Part shown: in pieces, positions 24,927 through 32,507 of the stretch
Position numbering within the stretch: the stretch's first letter is position 1
Layout of the letters: each line of letters begins with the position of its first letter
Source of the DNA: Variovorax sp. HW608
GTDB taxonomy: Bacteria > Pseudomonadota > Gammaproteobacteria > Burkholderiales > Burkholderiaceae_C
Assembly (NCBI RefSeq): GCF_900090195.1
Contig: NZ_LT607803.1
Span: 868,001 to 932,000 of the forward strand
Direction of reading: 5' to 3'
DNA length: 64,000 bases
Translations under genes and position numbers: made by a program
The notes under the pieces: generated by a model
Told to the model about the DNA's origin: nothing
Databases searched by the model: none
The model's input: only the letters and a program-made list of their open reading frames with translations

Positions 24927-25580
24927 ATGCAACCGCTGCTGAACCTCCTCTATGAAAAGAGGGCGGGCATCGCCTACGTCACCATCAACCGCCCGCAGTC
25001 GATGAACGCGCTGAACCAGACGGCGCTCGACGAGCTGGTGTCGGTGATGGGGGACGCGCGAGAGGACCCCGTAGTGCGTGGCGTGATCGTGACCGGCGCG
25101 GGCGACAAGGCCTTCGTCACCGGGGCCGACATCGCCGAGATCGCGTCGACATCCGCCATCGATGCGCAGGCCTTCACGCGCAGACACCGGCACGCCTTCG
25201 ATCTGATCGAGGGCCTCGGCAAGCCGGTGATTGCAGCCGTGAATGGCTTCGCATCGGGCGAAGGGTGCGAACTGGCGATGGCTTGCACCGTGCGTCTCGC
25301 AACGACACATGCGAGATTCGGCGGGCCGGAAGCGAAGCTCTTCGTGCGCGGTTTCGGAGGGACGCAGCGCCTCCTGCGTCTCGTCGGCAAGGGCCGTGCG
25401 CTGCAGCTCATTCTCACGGCGGACACGATCGACGCGACAGAAGCGTACCGGAACGGCCTCGTCAACGAGATCGTCGATGCAGACCAGCTCATCCCCCGTG
25501 CGGAAGCGATCCTCGCAATGGGGCTGAACACGCCGATTGCCCGCGCCATCGCTGGCATGCCACGACCCAGGGCGCAGTGA
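24927..25580 (+). CDS. Enoyl-CoA hydratase/isomerase, C-terminally truncated
   Basis: 217 residues, against about 257 for the family. The crotonase core is present: GADIAEIASTS oxyanion loop, first acid in GCELAMACTV (E of CELAM), second in GGPEAKLFVRGFGGTQRLL. GEGCELA replaces the common GGGCELA. The normal end, in which a terminal helix covers the CoA site and contributes to trimer packing, is replaced by TPIARAIAGMPRPRAQ and a stop. It may be a decaying gene. It lies 31 bases after the small conserved gene and ends in a 125-base stretch with no gene before the convergent kinase gene. Confidence 0.7.
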   Translation: MQPLLNLLYEKRAGIAYVTINRPQSMNALNQTALDELVSVMGDAREDPVVRGVIVTGAGDKAFVTGADIAEIASTSAIDAQAFTRRHRHAFDLIEGLGKPVIAAVNGFASGEGCELAMACTVRLATTHARFGGPEAKLFVRGFGGTQRLLRLVGKGRALQLILTADTIDATEAYRNGLVNEIVDADQLIPRAEAILAMGLNTPIARAIAGMPRPRAQ

Positions 25581-25704
25581 CCCCGCCAGGCTTCGGCAAC
25601 ACTTGAAGGGACTCGGAATCGTAGGCGCCGCCGATCTCATGGAGATAGATTCATCGCGCCGGTCAAAGCGACCTGCCAAGCTCGCCCCAAGTGCCTGGCC
25701 GCGC

Positions 25705-27387
25705 TCAGTGCGACCGCGTACGCCAGATCGACAGCACGACCCACACGCTGTTCACGAACGCGAGCAGATAGCCAAACGAGCCAAGCACCGTGAAGATCGG
25801 AATGCCGAAGACTTGCGGACCGGAGGTGACCGTCATCACGATCGATGAGCCGATGACGACCGAGGCGGTCATGATGCCGATCGTGATGCGGTTGATCGTA
25901 CGGTCGAGCTTGCCCACGAAGATGTCGAGCCGCTTCAGATCGACATCCATTCGCAGGCGCCCGCGGCGCGCATCCTTGAGCAGCCGCGCAAGGTCGCGCG
26001 GCATGGCTCGCATCAGATCGAGAAACTGGCCGATGCCGGCGCCACCACGGCGCCCCAACTCCGCCGGCGCGTAGCGCGCGGCGAGCGCGCGCTCGACATA
26101 AGGCTTGAGCCGGTCGGCGAGCACAAACTCCGGATCGTATTTTCGTCCGGACCCTTCCAGTGTGATCAGCGCCTTGAACATCAGCGTGAGGTCGGACGGC
26201 AGCACGATGCCGTGCGTCCGCAGCATCGCCGTGATTCGACCGATCAATTCGCCGATGCGCATGTCTTTGACCGGCAGGTCGCCGTAGTCGGCCACGAGTT
26301 CGTCGACGTCGGCGGCGAGCCCCTCTTCATCGACCGCCTCTGCACCGGCCCAATCGAGCAGCACGTCGACCATGGGCTCGCTGTCGCGGCGCGTGATCCC
26401 GGCAAGCAAATTCATGATCTGATTACGGCGCCCAAGCGACAGCCTGCCGGTCATGCCGAAGTCGATCATCGCGATGCGATTGCCCGGCAGGTAGATCACG
26501 TTGCCGGGGTGCGGATCGGCCTGGAAGAAGCCATCCTCGAGAATCATCTTGAGCACGTTGTCGACGCCGCGCTCTGCGAGCAACTTGAGATCGAGTCCGG
26601 CACGTTCCACCGCAGCCGGGTCCTCGGCGCTGATGCCGTCGATGTGCTCCTGCACGTTCATCACTTCGCTGGTCCACTGAGGGAAGACGTGCGGGATCAG
26701 GACGTGTGGCTCGCCCCGGAAGTTGCGTTCAAAGCGCTCGATGTTGTGCGCCTCGGTGGCAAGATCCAGCTCGCGCATTGTCGAGCGCCGAAACTCTTCG
26801 ACGATGTGCACCGGCTGGTAGCGGCGCACCTCGGGTACCTCCTTTTCGACGAACTGCGCGAGATGCGACAGCAGCCGCAGGTCGGCCTCTACCTTGGCTT
26901 CGATGCCGGGGCGGCGGACCTTCAACACGACTGCGCGGCCGTCGTGCAATCGCGCGCGATGTACTTGCGCGATGGAGGCGGACCCCGTCGGTTCCCGTTC
27001 GAGATCGACGAAGGCTTGCGCGTGCGGCGTGCCGAGCGACCGCTCGATCACCTGCAGGATGTGTTCGAACGGCACCGGCGCCGCGTTGCTGCGCAGGCGT
27101 GCGAGTTCCGTTGTCCAACTCGGTGGAAGCAGATCCTCGCGCAGCGAAAGCATCTGCCCCAGCTTGATGAAGGTAGGGCCGAGCTCTTCGAGAGCGAGGC
27201 GCAGTCGCTGTTGCGGCTCGAGTTGCGCACTGTGCGTAACCTGGCCCCAATGGAGTATTTCGCCAGCGCGCTCCAGGAGCGAGGCAACGCCCAGTCGCCG
27301 AACGAGATCGCCGAGTCCGTGGCGGATCAATACCAGGCTGATCTCGTGGAGGCGCGGCAGGTCCCGCACCGCACTGGCCTCGCGCAC
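25705..27387 (-). CDS. ABC1/UbiB-family atypical kinase-like protein
   Basis: 560 residues. The defining ABC1 elements are present: the KxGQ motif in FIKLGQMLSLREDLLPP, the alanine-rich loop GSASIAQVHRA, the catalytic lysine in VVLKVRRPG, ADPHPGN and the metal-binding DFG in IDFGMTG. Two hydrophobic helices at the C-terminus anchor it in the membrane. The E. coli relative UbiB extracts or presents ubiquinone precursors as an ATPase; this protein is not near ubi genes, so a general lipid or quinone role is more likely. Translation starts at a GTG at 27387, two codons after the TAG stop of the upstream gene and in the same frame. Confidence 0.88.
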   Translation of the reverse strand: MREASAVRDLPRLHEISLVLIRHGLGDLVRRLGVASLLERAGEILHWGQVTHSAQLEPQQRLRLALEELGPTFIKLGQMLSLREDLLPPSWTTELARLRSNAAPVPFEHILQVIERSLGTPHAQAFVDLEREPTGSASIAQVHRARLHDGRAVVLKVRRPGIEAKVEADLRLLSHLAQFVEKEVPEVRRYQPVHIVEEFRRSTMRELDLATEAHNIERFERNFRGEPHVLIPHVFPQWTSEVMNVQEHIDGISAEDPAAVERAGLDLKLLAERGVDNVLKMILEDGFFQADPHPGNVIYLPGNRIAMIDFGMTGRLSLGRRNQIMNLLAGITRRDSEPMVDVLLDWAGAEAVDEEGLAADVDELVADYGDLPVKDMRIGELIGRITAMLRTHGIVLPSDLTLMFKALITLEGSGRKYDPEFVLADRLKPYVERALAARYAPAELGRRGGAGIGQFLDLMRAMPRDLARLLKDARRGRLRMDVDLKRLDIFVGKLDRTINRITIGIMTASVVIGSSIVMTVTSGPQVFGIPIFTVLGSFGYLLAFVNSVWVVLSIWRTRSH

Positions 27388-27390
27388 GAC

Positions 27391-28044
27391 CTACTTCGCT
27401 TTCTTGATTTCTGACTGCTGGCGCAGCGCGTCTGCAAATCCGGCGAGCAGCCCGCTGGTGAGCAGCGTCATGTTGGCGCCGTATTGGCGCACGGAGTCGA
27501 TCCCGGGCACCGACCCCGCGCGATACGAGCCGATGCGATTGGCAAATTCGCTCATCACCTGTGCGAAGCGCACGCTGGCATCGGCGCCGACGCGCTGCGC
27601 ATGCAGCGAGAGATCGACGAGTTCACGGCGCAGGTTGCCGGTGGTGGCATCGGCAATCCGGTTGGCGACCGCGACGTAGTCCTGTTGCAGTATCTGCAGG
27701 GCCGCGAACGCATTCTTCAAATCATTGTCCGAAAACTCCTTGCCGCGCGCCACCAGCGCCTGCAGTGCCGCGTGGGTCGCCAGCGATGAAGCGTGCAGCG
27801 CCTCGTCAAGGCCGCGGATCGCCTCCGCGAACGCCTCGCGTGCCTGTGGACCCTCGAGCGGCGGCTTCGACACGCCGCCGCTCATCGTCCGCACGACTTC
27901 CTTGACGCCCTCGGTGTCGAGGCGACCGCCCGCCAGCATCTGCGTGGTCAGTTCGCGCACCCGCTCGCGGATCGCCAGTTCGTCGGCCTGCGCTTCAGCC
28001 GGCGCGGAGGCAGCGCTCCCCGCCGGATCTGTGGGATCGGTCAT
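27391..28044 (-). CDS. Uncharacterised helical, phasin-like protein
   Basis: 217 residues from the ATG at 28044 (AGGAGGG site). After a short acidic, alanine-rich N-terminus it is predicted almost entirely helical, with hydrophobic stretches such as FAALQILQQDYVAVANRIAD and FAQVMSEFANRIGSYRAG. The pattern of long amphipathic helices resembles phasins or other surface-binding proteins; I do not claim identity. It ends three bases before the ABC1 gene start, so the two are translationally coupled and probably work together at a membrane or granule surface. Confidence 0.6.
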   Translation of the reverse strand: MTDPTDPAGSAASAPAEAQADELAIRERVRELTTQMLAGGRLDTEGVKEVVRTMSGGVSKPPLEGPQAREAFAEAIRGLDEALHASSLATHAALQALVARGKEFSDNDLKNAFAALQILQQDYVAVANRIADATTGNLRRELVDLSLHAQRVGADASVRFAQVMSEFANRIGSYRAGSVPGIDSVRQYGANMTLLTSGLLAGFADALRQQSEIKKAK

Positions 28045-28203
28045 TTCGCGCCCTCCTGTGAAACGATGGGGAGTCAGGATAGACCAATTCGGTGCTTGTT
28101 GATGACAGGCCATCGCACCCGACCCTGGATTGAGGGGTGCTGCTGTTTTGGGCGGCCGACGCCCTGCCCTTCGGGCTTTGACGCGTCCGACCCGCTGACG
28201 GAG

Positions 28204-29520
28204 TCAGGCAGCCAGGCGCGCCGCCAGCTGCCGGGCGGTTCGCGCGCTGGCGCCCTTGCCGGTAATCGCCAGCGCCGGGGGGTTGGCCAGCATCCGCTCG
28301 AAGACCGCACGCACTTCTTCCGCTCCGATGTCATCGATCATCGCAATCGCTTCAGCCATCGGCGTCACGGTCCCGCTGGCGAAGAGCTCTTCGACGGCCT
28401 GCTCCATCGTTGCGTAGGTCCGCTCTCCGGCGCGCACCCGGGACACGGTCAGCTGGTTCTTCGCCCGCTCCAGGTGCACCGGATCGATGGTGGTGGCCTG
28501 CGCACGCAGCAGGTCGCCCGTCGCCGTCACCAGCGCGTCCAGCTTGTTGGGGGTAGTGACCGCATGCATCACGAAGTTGGCCCAGACGTCCCCGCTGTCC
28601 ATCGTGGAATGGGCCGTGTAGGCCAGGCCGAGCTGCTCCCGGACGGTGTCGACCAGGGGCGCCGACATCCCGCCTCCAAACAGGTTGGCCGCCAGCGAAG
28701 CCACAAGGCGCCAGCGCTGCTGCGACATCTCTTCCTCGCGCACGGGCGCAAGCGGGTAGGCAATGTTCAAAAACACTTGCGACACCTGCGTGAAGCGCCG
28801 GGCCATGGCGAGACCCACGTACTTCGCGGGCGCCGGCTGTCGCGACACGGGTAGGTCGGCCGACTGGGGCATCGCTGCAAATAGTTCCCCGGCGAGCGCC
28901 ACCCAGGCTTCGACGTCGAAGTTCCCGGCCGCAGCGACGACTGCCTTTTCCGCGACGTAGTGGGACTGCACGTGGCGGACGAGGTCTTGCCGTGCAAAGC
29001 CTTCAATGTTGCCGACGGTGCCGATCACAGGCATGCCCATCGGGTCGTCGCCCCAGATCGCGCGGTCGAGCAATTCGCTGGAGCAATCCTCCGGATCCTC
29101 CTCGTACTCGATGGCCTCCTGGCGAATCACTTCCAGCTCGCGGTGCAATTCACTGTCGGGAAATGTGCTGTTCAAAACGATGTCGGACGTCATGCGCAGC
29201 AGCTGCTGCGCGTGCCGGCCCAGGCCGGTCATGAAGTAGCCGGTGCTGTCCTTGCCAGTGAACGCGTTGACATCCGCGCCCAGCCGCTCCGCATCCAGGT
29301 TGATGGCCTGCACGGAGCGGGTGGTGGTCCCCTTGAATGCCATGTGCTCCAGGACATGGCCGATGCCGTTAGTGACCGCCGTCTCGTCGCGGGAGCCGAC
29401 ACGCAGGAACACGCCCACACTGGCGCTCTGCACGTGAGGCATTGGAACGGCGAGCAGCCTCACTCCGTTTGGAAGCGTGTGGAGGACCGCAGTGGTGCGC
29501 ACCGACTGCATCCGGACCAT
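28204..29520 (-). CDS. M16-family zinc metallopeptidase
   Basis: 438 residues, the standard single-chain length for M16B processing-peptidase relatives. The inverted zinc motif HxxEH is H55-V-L-E58-H59 (GIGHVLEHMAFKG), and the third ligand is expected at E135 (VIRQEAIEYEED). The C-terminal half contains the usual R/Y pocket residues (REQLGLAYTAHS). No signal peptide is apparent, so it is probably cytoplasmic. It starts three bases after the stop of a small XRE-family gene, an unusual partner for an M16 enzyme. Confidence 0.9.
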   Translation of the reverse strand: MVRMQSVRTTAVLHTLPNGVRLLAVPMPHVQSASVGVFLRVGSRDETAVTNGIGHVLEHMAFKGTTTRSVQAINLDAERLGADVNAFTGKDSTGYFMTGLGRHAQQLLRMTSDIVLNSTFPDSELHRELEVIRQEAIEYEEDPEDCSSELLDRAIWGDDPMGMPVIGTVGNIEGFARQDLVRHVQSHYVAEKAVVAAAGNFDVEAWVALAGELFAAMPQSADLPVSRQPAPAKYVGLAMARRFTQVSQVFLNIAYPLAPVREEEMSQQRWRLVASLAANLFGGGMSAPLVDTVREQLGLAYTAHSTMDSGDVWANFVMHAVTTPNKLDALVTATGDLLRAQATTIDPVHLERAKNQLTVSRVRAGERTYATMEQAVEELFASGTVTPMAEAIAMIDDIGAEEVRAVFERMLANPPALAITGKGASARTARQLAARLAA

Positions 29521-29523
29521 GGC

Positions 29524-29781
29524 TCAGCGGCCTTCCGGCTGCTGCAGCCTGACGCCGATGCCGTAGAGCGCGAGGAGGCCCAGCACGTGCCCGATGGCGA
29601 CACCGGGTTCACCCGATTCAATGCGGCCGATGGTTTGGACATGCACGCCCAGGCGCGCGGCCGCGGTGGTCTGGCCTTCGCCTGCCGCCAATCGGCCCAG
29701 CTTGGCCGCTGCCCCCAGCTCTCGGATTGCATGCAAGGCGTCGTCGCCGATGTCTGCCGAGATGCGCTTGCCTTGAGTCAT
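29524..29781 (-). CDS. Small XRE-family helix-turn-helix protein
   Basis: 85 residues. The helix-turn-helix spans about 30-75: GRLAAGEGQTTAAARLGVHV, then QTIGRIESGEPGVAIGHVL, ending LALYGIGVRLQ as in HipB-type antitoxins. Only the DNA-binding domain is present. It immediately precedes the M16 peptidase gene and shares its promoter. It may repress this operon; whether the peptidase cleaves it is untested speculation. Confidence 0.75.
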   Translation of the reverse strand: MTQGKRISADIGDDALHAIRELGAAAKLGRLAAGEGQTTAAARLGVHVQTIGRIESGEPGVAIGHVLGLLALYGIGVRLQQPEGR

Positions 29782-29956
29782 GGGTGCATTGTCGCTGCGC
29801 CCGCGGCCTGATCGGTACTGTGATCCGGCGGCAGTTCATGGCCGACAGCGCCATGTCGTCGATCACAGGTCCGCGCCCGGCCTGATCGAGCGCATGTGCA
29901 AGCGCTGCCTGGGCGCGCTGAGGCAACTTCTCCCTTCACGGGGAAAGGCAAAACCT

Positions 29957-29974
29957 AGGGTTAACCCTTATAAT
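29957..29974 (+). promoter_or_regulatory. Promoter -10 box fused to a 12-base palindrome
   Basis: The perfect palindrome AGGGTTAACCCT (29957-29968) is followed directly by TATAAT (29969-29974). The palindrome fills the spacer just upstream of the -10 box and probably serves as an operator. Because the -10 box overlaps the ATG at 29973, the transcript should begin downstream of that ATG, which points to the ATG at 30012 as the true start of the next gene. Confidence 0.65.
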
Positions 29975-30011
29975 GAGCGACACTATCACAGCCCCTGAAG
30001 GTACACCCCCG

Positions 30012-30272
30012 ATGTCGACCACCTTTGCCGACGGCCACTCCATGGAGGAGCCCCGCGCCTCGTCCTTTGCCAATGCGCTCTCCCGCCACGTGCTGGCATG
30101 GCTTCTGCGCCTGTTTACCGGGTGGAAGCTGTCGGCGCCCGCCGCGCCGCTGACGCGCAAAGCAGAAGCCGACGCAGTACGCGATTGGGCGTGGACCTTC
30201 GCCCACACCGACCGCGGTTTCTCGGACGACCTCTTCGCGGCCGCCGACCGCCACGAACGCGCCGGCTCCTGA
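30012..30272 (+). CDS. Small uncharacterised protein, possibly DUF1127-like
   Basis: 86 residues from the ATG at 30012; the upstream ATG at 29973 lies in the -10 box. The core SRHVLAWLLRLFTGWKLS is a short amphipathic, aromatic-rich helix with some likeness to DUF1127/YjiS proteins, followed by an acidic tail with AVRDWAWTFAHTDRGF. Its regulatory region contains a palindrome at the promoter. Function unknown. Confidence 0.5.
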   Translation: MSTTFADGHSMEEPRASSFANALSRHVLAWLLRLFTGWKLSAPAAPLTRKAEADAVRDWAWTFAHTDRGFSDDLFAAADRHERAGS

Positions 30273-30318
30273 ACGTGCCCTTCAGGGCCGCTCGTAGCGC
30301 CCCTCCGGTCGGTACTTG

Positions 30319-30600
30319 CTACGAACAGGTATCGGCTCCCTGCACGATCCCGAGCGCCGTTCGAACCAGTTCCGGCGTCGCTGTGAGGGTTCCCTCGGCG
30401 AAGACGCATCGATCGGGACGCAACAGGGCGACCCCGCCCCAAGGGAGCCTGCCGCGGACCCAGGCCCGTGGGAACGACGCTCCAGCCCCAAGCTTGCCCT
30501 CGCGCCGTCGCCTGAACAGCCCTTTGTCAAAGGCGTTCTGCGGCTTGATCGTCAGGTCGTCGAAAAGAGAGCGCGCGGCCGGCGTCACCAGGAACGACAA
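30319..30600 (-). pseudogene. Remnant of a FAD-dependent monooxygenase C-terminus (MhpA-like)
   Basis: A 93-residue frame, open only from a TTG, resembles the C-terminal domain of 3-(3-hydroxyphenyl)propionate-type hydroxylases: GLFRRRREGKLGAGASFPRA and ALLRPDRCVFAEG. The FAD-binding part is absent. No start or ribosome site is convincing, so this is a decayed piece and not a gene. An intact relative is at 52.2-53.8 kb. The call rests on family-pattern recognition only. Confidence 0.4.
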
Positions 30601-30624
30601 ACCGTCTCTGGGCGCGGGTCACAT

Positions 30625-30870
30625 CTACACGACCAGGCGGCCTTCGTTCGCGCGCTTGGCCTCATCAGGAGTGGGGTGCAGGAGGGTTGCGAGGAAACAG
30701 GTGCCCGCGCTGACCACCCAGAAGGTGAAGAAGGCAATCGTGTAGACGGCCTGGCGCGACCAGCCAGGCGCAGAGTCCATCGGGTCCACGAACGCGAACA
30801 CCATCAACTCGAGAATGCAAGCGGCCAGGAAGGCCGGCCAGATGATCCGGAGCAGTCTATTGGCCAACAT
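30625..30870 (-). CDS. Small two-helix membrane protein
   Basis: 81 residues. Two hydrophobic helices, IIWPAFLAACILELMVFAFV and IAFFTFWVVSAGTCFLATLL, are joined by a short polar loop (DPMDSAPGWSRQ). The layout recalls small inner-membrane proteins that I believe are common in Burkholderiales, with unknown function. The ATG at 30870 has a GAGAGGAGAG-type site upstream. Confidence 0.65.
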   Translation of the reverse strand: MLANRLLRIIWPAFLAACILELMVFAFVDPMDSAPGWSRQAVYTIAFFTFWVVSAGTCFLATLLHPTPDEAKRANEGRLVV

Positions 30871-31240
30871 CGTTCTCTCCTCTCTCGCGTCGGGTCAGTT
30901 TGTCGGTAGTTGGCATTGAACTTCACTCCAAGCCCCCTTGTCGCTTCGGGTTTCTCCTCAAAGGCGCCGGTGGCTCACGTTGCGAGACGCCCGAGCGCCG
31001 CGGCAGTCCGAGCCGGGGGGCTCACGCCCGTCCAGGCAACCCCAATGCGCCCAGCCCCGCGCTGGCCACGGCGCGGTTCGATCGGAAAAACGTTGTCTGG
31101 CAACAGCAGATTCACCTGGATACATGCAGCGCCCGCAGCAACGTCCGACACGGCGTAAAGTGGAGCTGGGTCTTCCGGTGCGCCTCTCACGTAGGCAATC
31201 GCAGCCTCTCGCAGGCAAACGCAGCATGAACGGGAGTCCC

Positions 31241-31268
31241 GGCCCGGCGGCAGGTTCGCCGCCGGGCC
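31241..31268. repeat. Perfect 11-base inverted repeat with 6-base loop
   Basis: GGCCCGGCGGC (31241-31251) and GCCGCCGGGCC (31258-31268) around AGGTTC. This would form a very stable hairpin in RNA or at a supercoil, but no T-run follows, so an intrinsic terminator is unlikely. Confidence 0.8.
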
Positions 31269-31352
31269 CCTTGCGCTCCCCCGTTCGATCGAAGTGGAAC
31301 GTCATCCGACCGCTTGGCTGGCGTCGACGGCGCGCAAGCGGTCTCGTACGGA

Positions 31353-31373
31353 AACGGGCCGCAGCGGCCCGTT
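31353..31373. repeat. Perfect 10-base palindrome arms around one A
   Basis: AACGGGCCGC (31353-31362) and GCGGCCCGTT (31364-31373), centre A. With a one-base centre it is more suited to a protein-binding site or recombination site than to an RNA hairpin. Confidence 0.75.
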
Positions 31374-31568
31374 GTTCCCGACGACTTGCGACGCGCGACT
31401 TTTGCGCCGAAATCGCAAAGCGGCCCCGATGTTGGCGCTGCGCGCTGCCTTGGCGAAGAGCGTGCCCTGTCCCAACTAAGCAAACAGATGTCCCAAGCAA
31501 GCAAACGGCGTTGGGCGGCATTTTGGATACTCCAGTGACCGCAGCTTGCGGATTACCGGAGACAAACA

Positions 31569-32480
31569 ATGAGCCTGATTGCACGCCTGTGCATGGGGCT
31601 GCTGGGCTGGGCGCTCGCCTGCAATGTCTGGGCCTGGGCCGACAAGCCCCTTGCTCGGGATCGAAGCGCTCAGATTTCGGAAGTGCATCTCGGACAGGTG
31701 TCGCGCGATCCGGCGCAATTCGACGAGATCAAGGCTGCGCTGCTCAAGCATAGGGTGCTGTTCTTTCGCGGGCAGGACATCACGCGCGACGAGCACGTGG
31801 CGTTTGCGCGCTGCTTCGGCAAGCTGGAGGACCACCCCGTGGTAGGCAGCGACCCCGACCATCCGGGCCTGGTACGCATCTACCGCAGCGACAACCGGCA
31901 CAGCTACGAAAACACCTATCACTGCGATGGCCTGTGGCGTCCGAACCCGGCCATGGGTGCGGTACTGCGCTGCATCGAGTGCCCGGAAATCGGCGGCGAC
32001 ACCATCTGGGTGAACATGGTGAAGGCTTACGAAGAGTTGCCCCAGGAAATCAAGCAGAAGATCGCCGGCCTGCGCGCCAAGGCCAGCATCGAACACTCCT
32101 TCGGCGCGGTCATGACGCCGGAGGCGCGCGCCAAGCTGGGCCGGGAGAACCCGCCGGCCGAGCATCCGGTGGTGCGCATCCACCCCGAAACCGGCGAGAA
32201 ATTGCTGTTCGTCGGCGCCGGGTTCACCACCCACTTCGTCAACTACAACACGCCGGAGAACGTGCGCCATGGCATCGACAAGGCACCCGGCGCCGCCTTG
32301 CTGCTGAACTACCTGATCAGCCGCGCCAGCATCCCCGAATACCAGGTGCGCTGGTCGTGGCAGCCCGGTGACATTGCCGTCTGGGACAACCGAAGCACCC
32401 AGCACTATGCCCTGAACGACTACTGGCCTGCCCCGCGCAAGATGGAACGCGCCGGCATCGTGGGTGAGGTCCCTTACTGA
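31569..32480 (+). CDS. TauD/TfdA-family Fe(II)/2-oxoglutarate dioxygenase with signal-like N-terminus
   Basis: 303 residues. The iron triad is H118-C-D120 (YHCDGLW) and H279 (STQHYALND), and R294 (KMERAGI) is placed to bind 2-oxoglutarate. The family hydroxylates or cleaves sulfonates, phenoxyacids, betaines and others. The N-terminus is odd: where relatives begin with a beta strand, it has MSLIARLCMGLLGWALAC and then WAWADK, which looks like a Sec signal peptide. A GGAGA site supports this start. 2-Oxoglutarate enzymes belong in the cytoplasm, so either the start is misread or the N-terminus was replaced. It precedes a BKACE gene by 27 bases. Confidence 0.82.
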   Translation: MSLIARLCMGLLGWALACNVWAWADKPLARDRSAQISEVHLGQVSRDPAQFDEIKAALLKHRVLFFRGQDITRDEHVAFARCFGKLEDHPVVGSDPDHPGLVRIYRSDNRHSYENTYHCDGLWRPNPAMGAVLRCIECPEIGGDTIWVNMVKAYEELPQEIKQKIAGLRAKASIEHSFGAVMTPEARAKLGRENPPAEHPVVRIHPETGEKLLFVGAGFTTHFVNYNTPENVRHGIDKAPGAALLLNYLISRASIPEYQVRWSWQPGDIAVWDNRSTQHYALNDYWPAPRKMERAGIVGEVPY

Positions 32481-32507
32481 CCAAAGCCTTTCAATACGGA
32501 GCGCATC

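Larger units (their letters stand above)
30871..31568. other. Gene-poor 698-base region with strong inverted repeats
   Basis: No reading frame here has a plausible start, ribosome site and amino-acid composition; the longer frames are arginine-rich shadows. What stands out are two strong inverted repeats at 31241-31268 and 31353-31373, and a short near-direct repeat (AAGCAAACAGATG and AAGCAAACGGCGT at 31478 and 31500). No transposase or integrase fragment is recognisable. The last 40 bases probably hold the promoter of the dioxygenase gene. Confidence 0.5.

Noticed and set aside
25705..27387. ABC1-family gene named ubiB
   Set aside because: The family is clear but there are no ubiquinone synthesis genes alongside and its partner is a helical unknown; the specific role is not supported.
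30958..31584. 208-codon minus-strand frame in the gene-free region
   Set aside because: Arginine-rich, with no start, no ribosome site and no family pattern; it crosses the inverted repeats.
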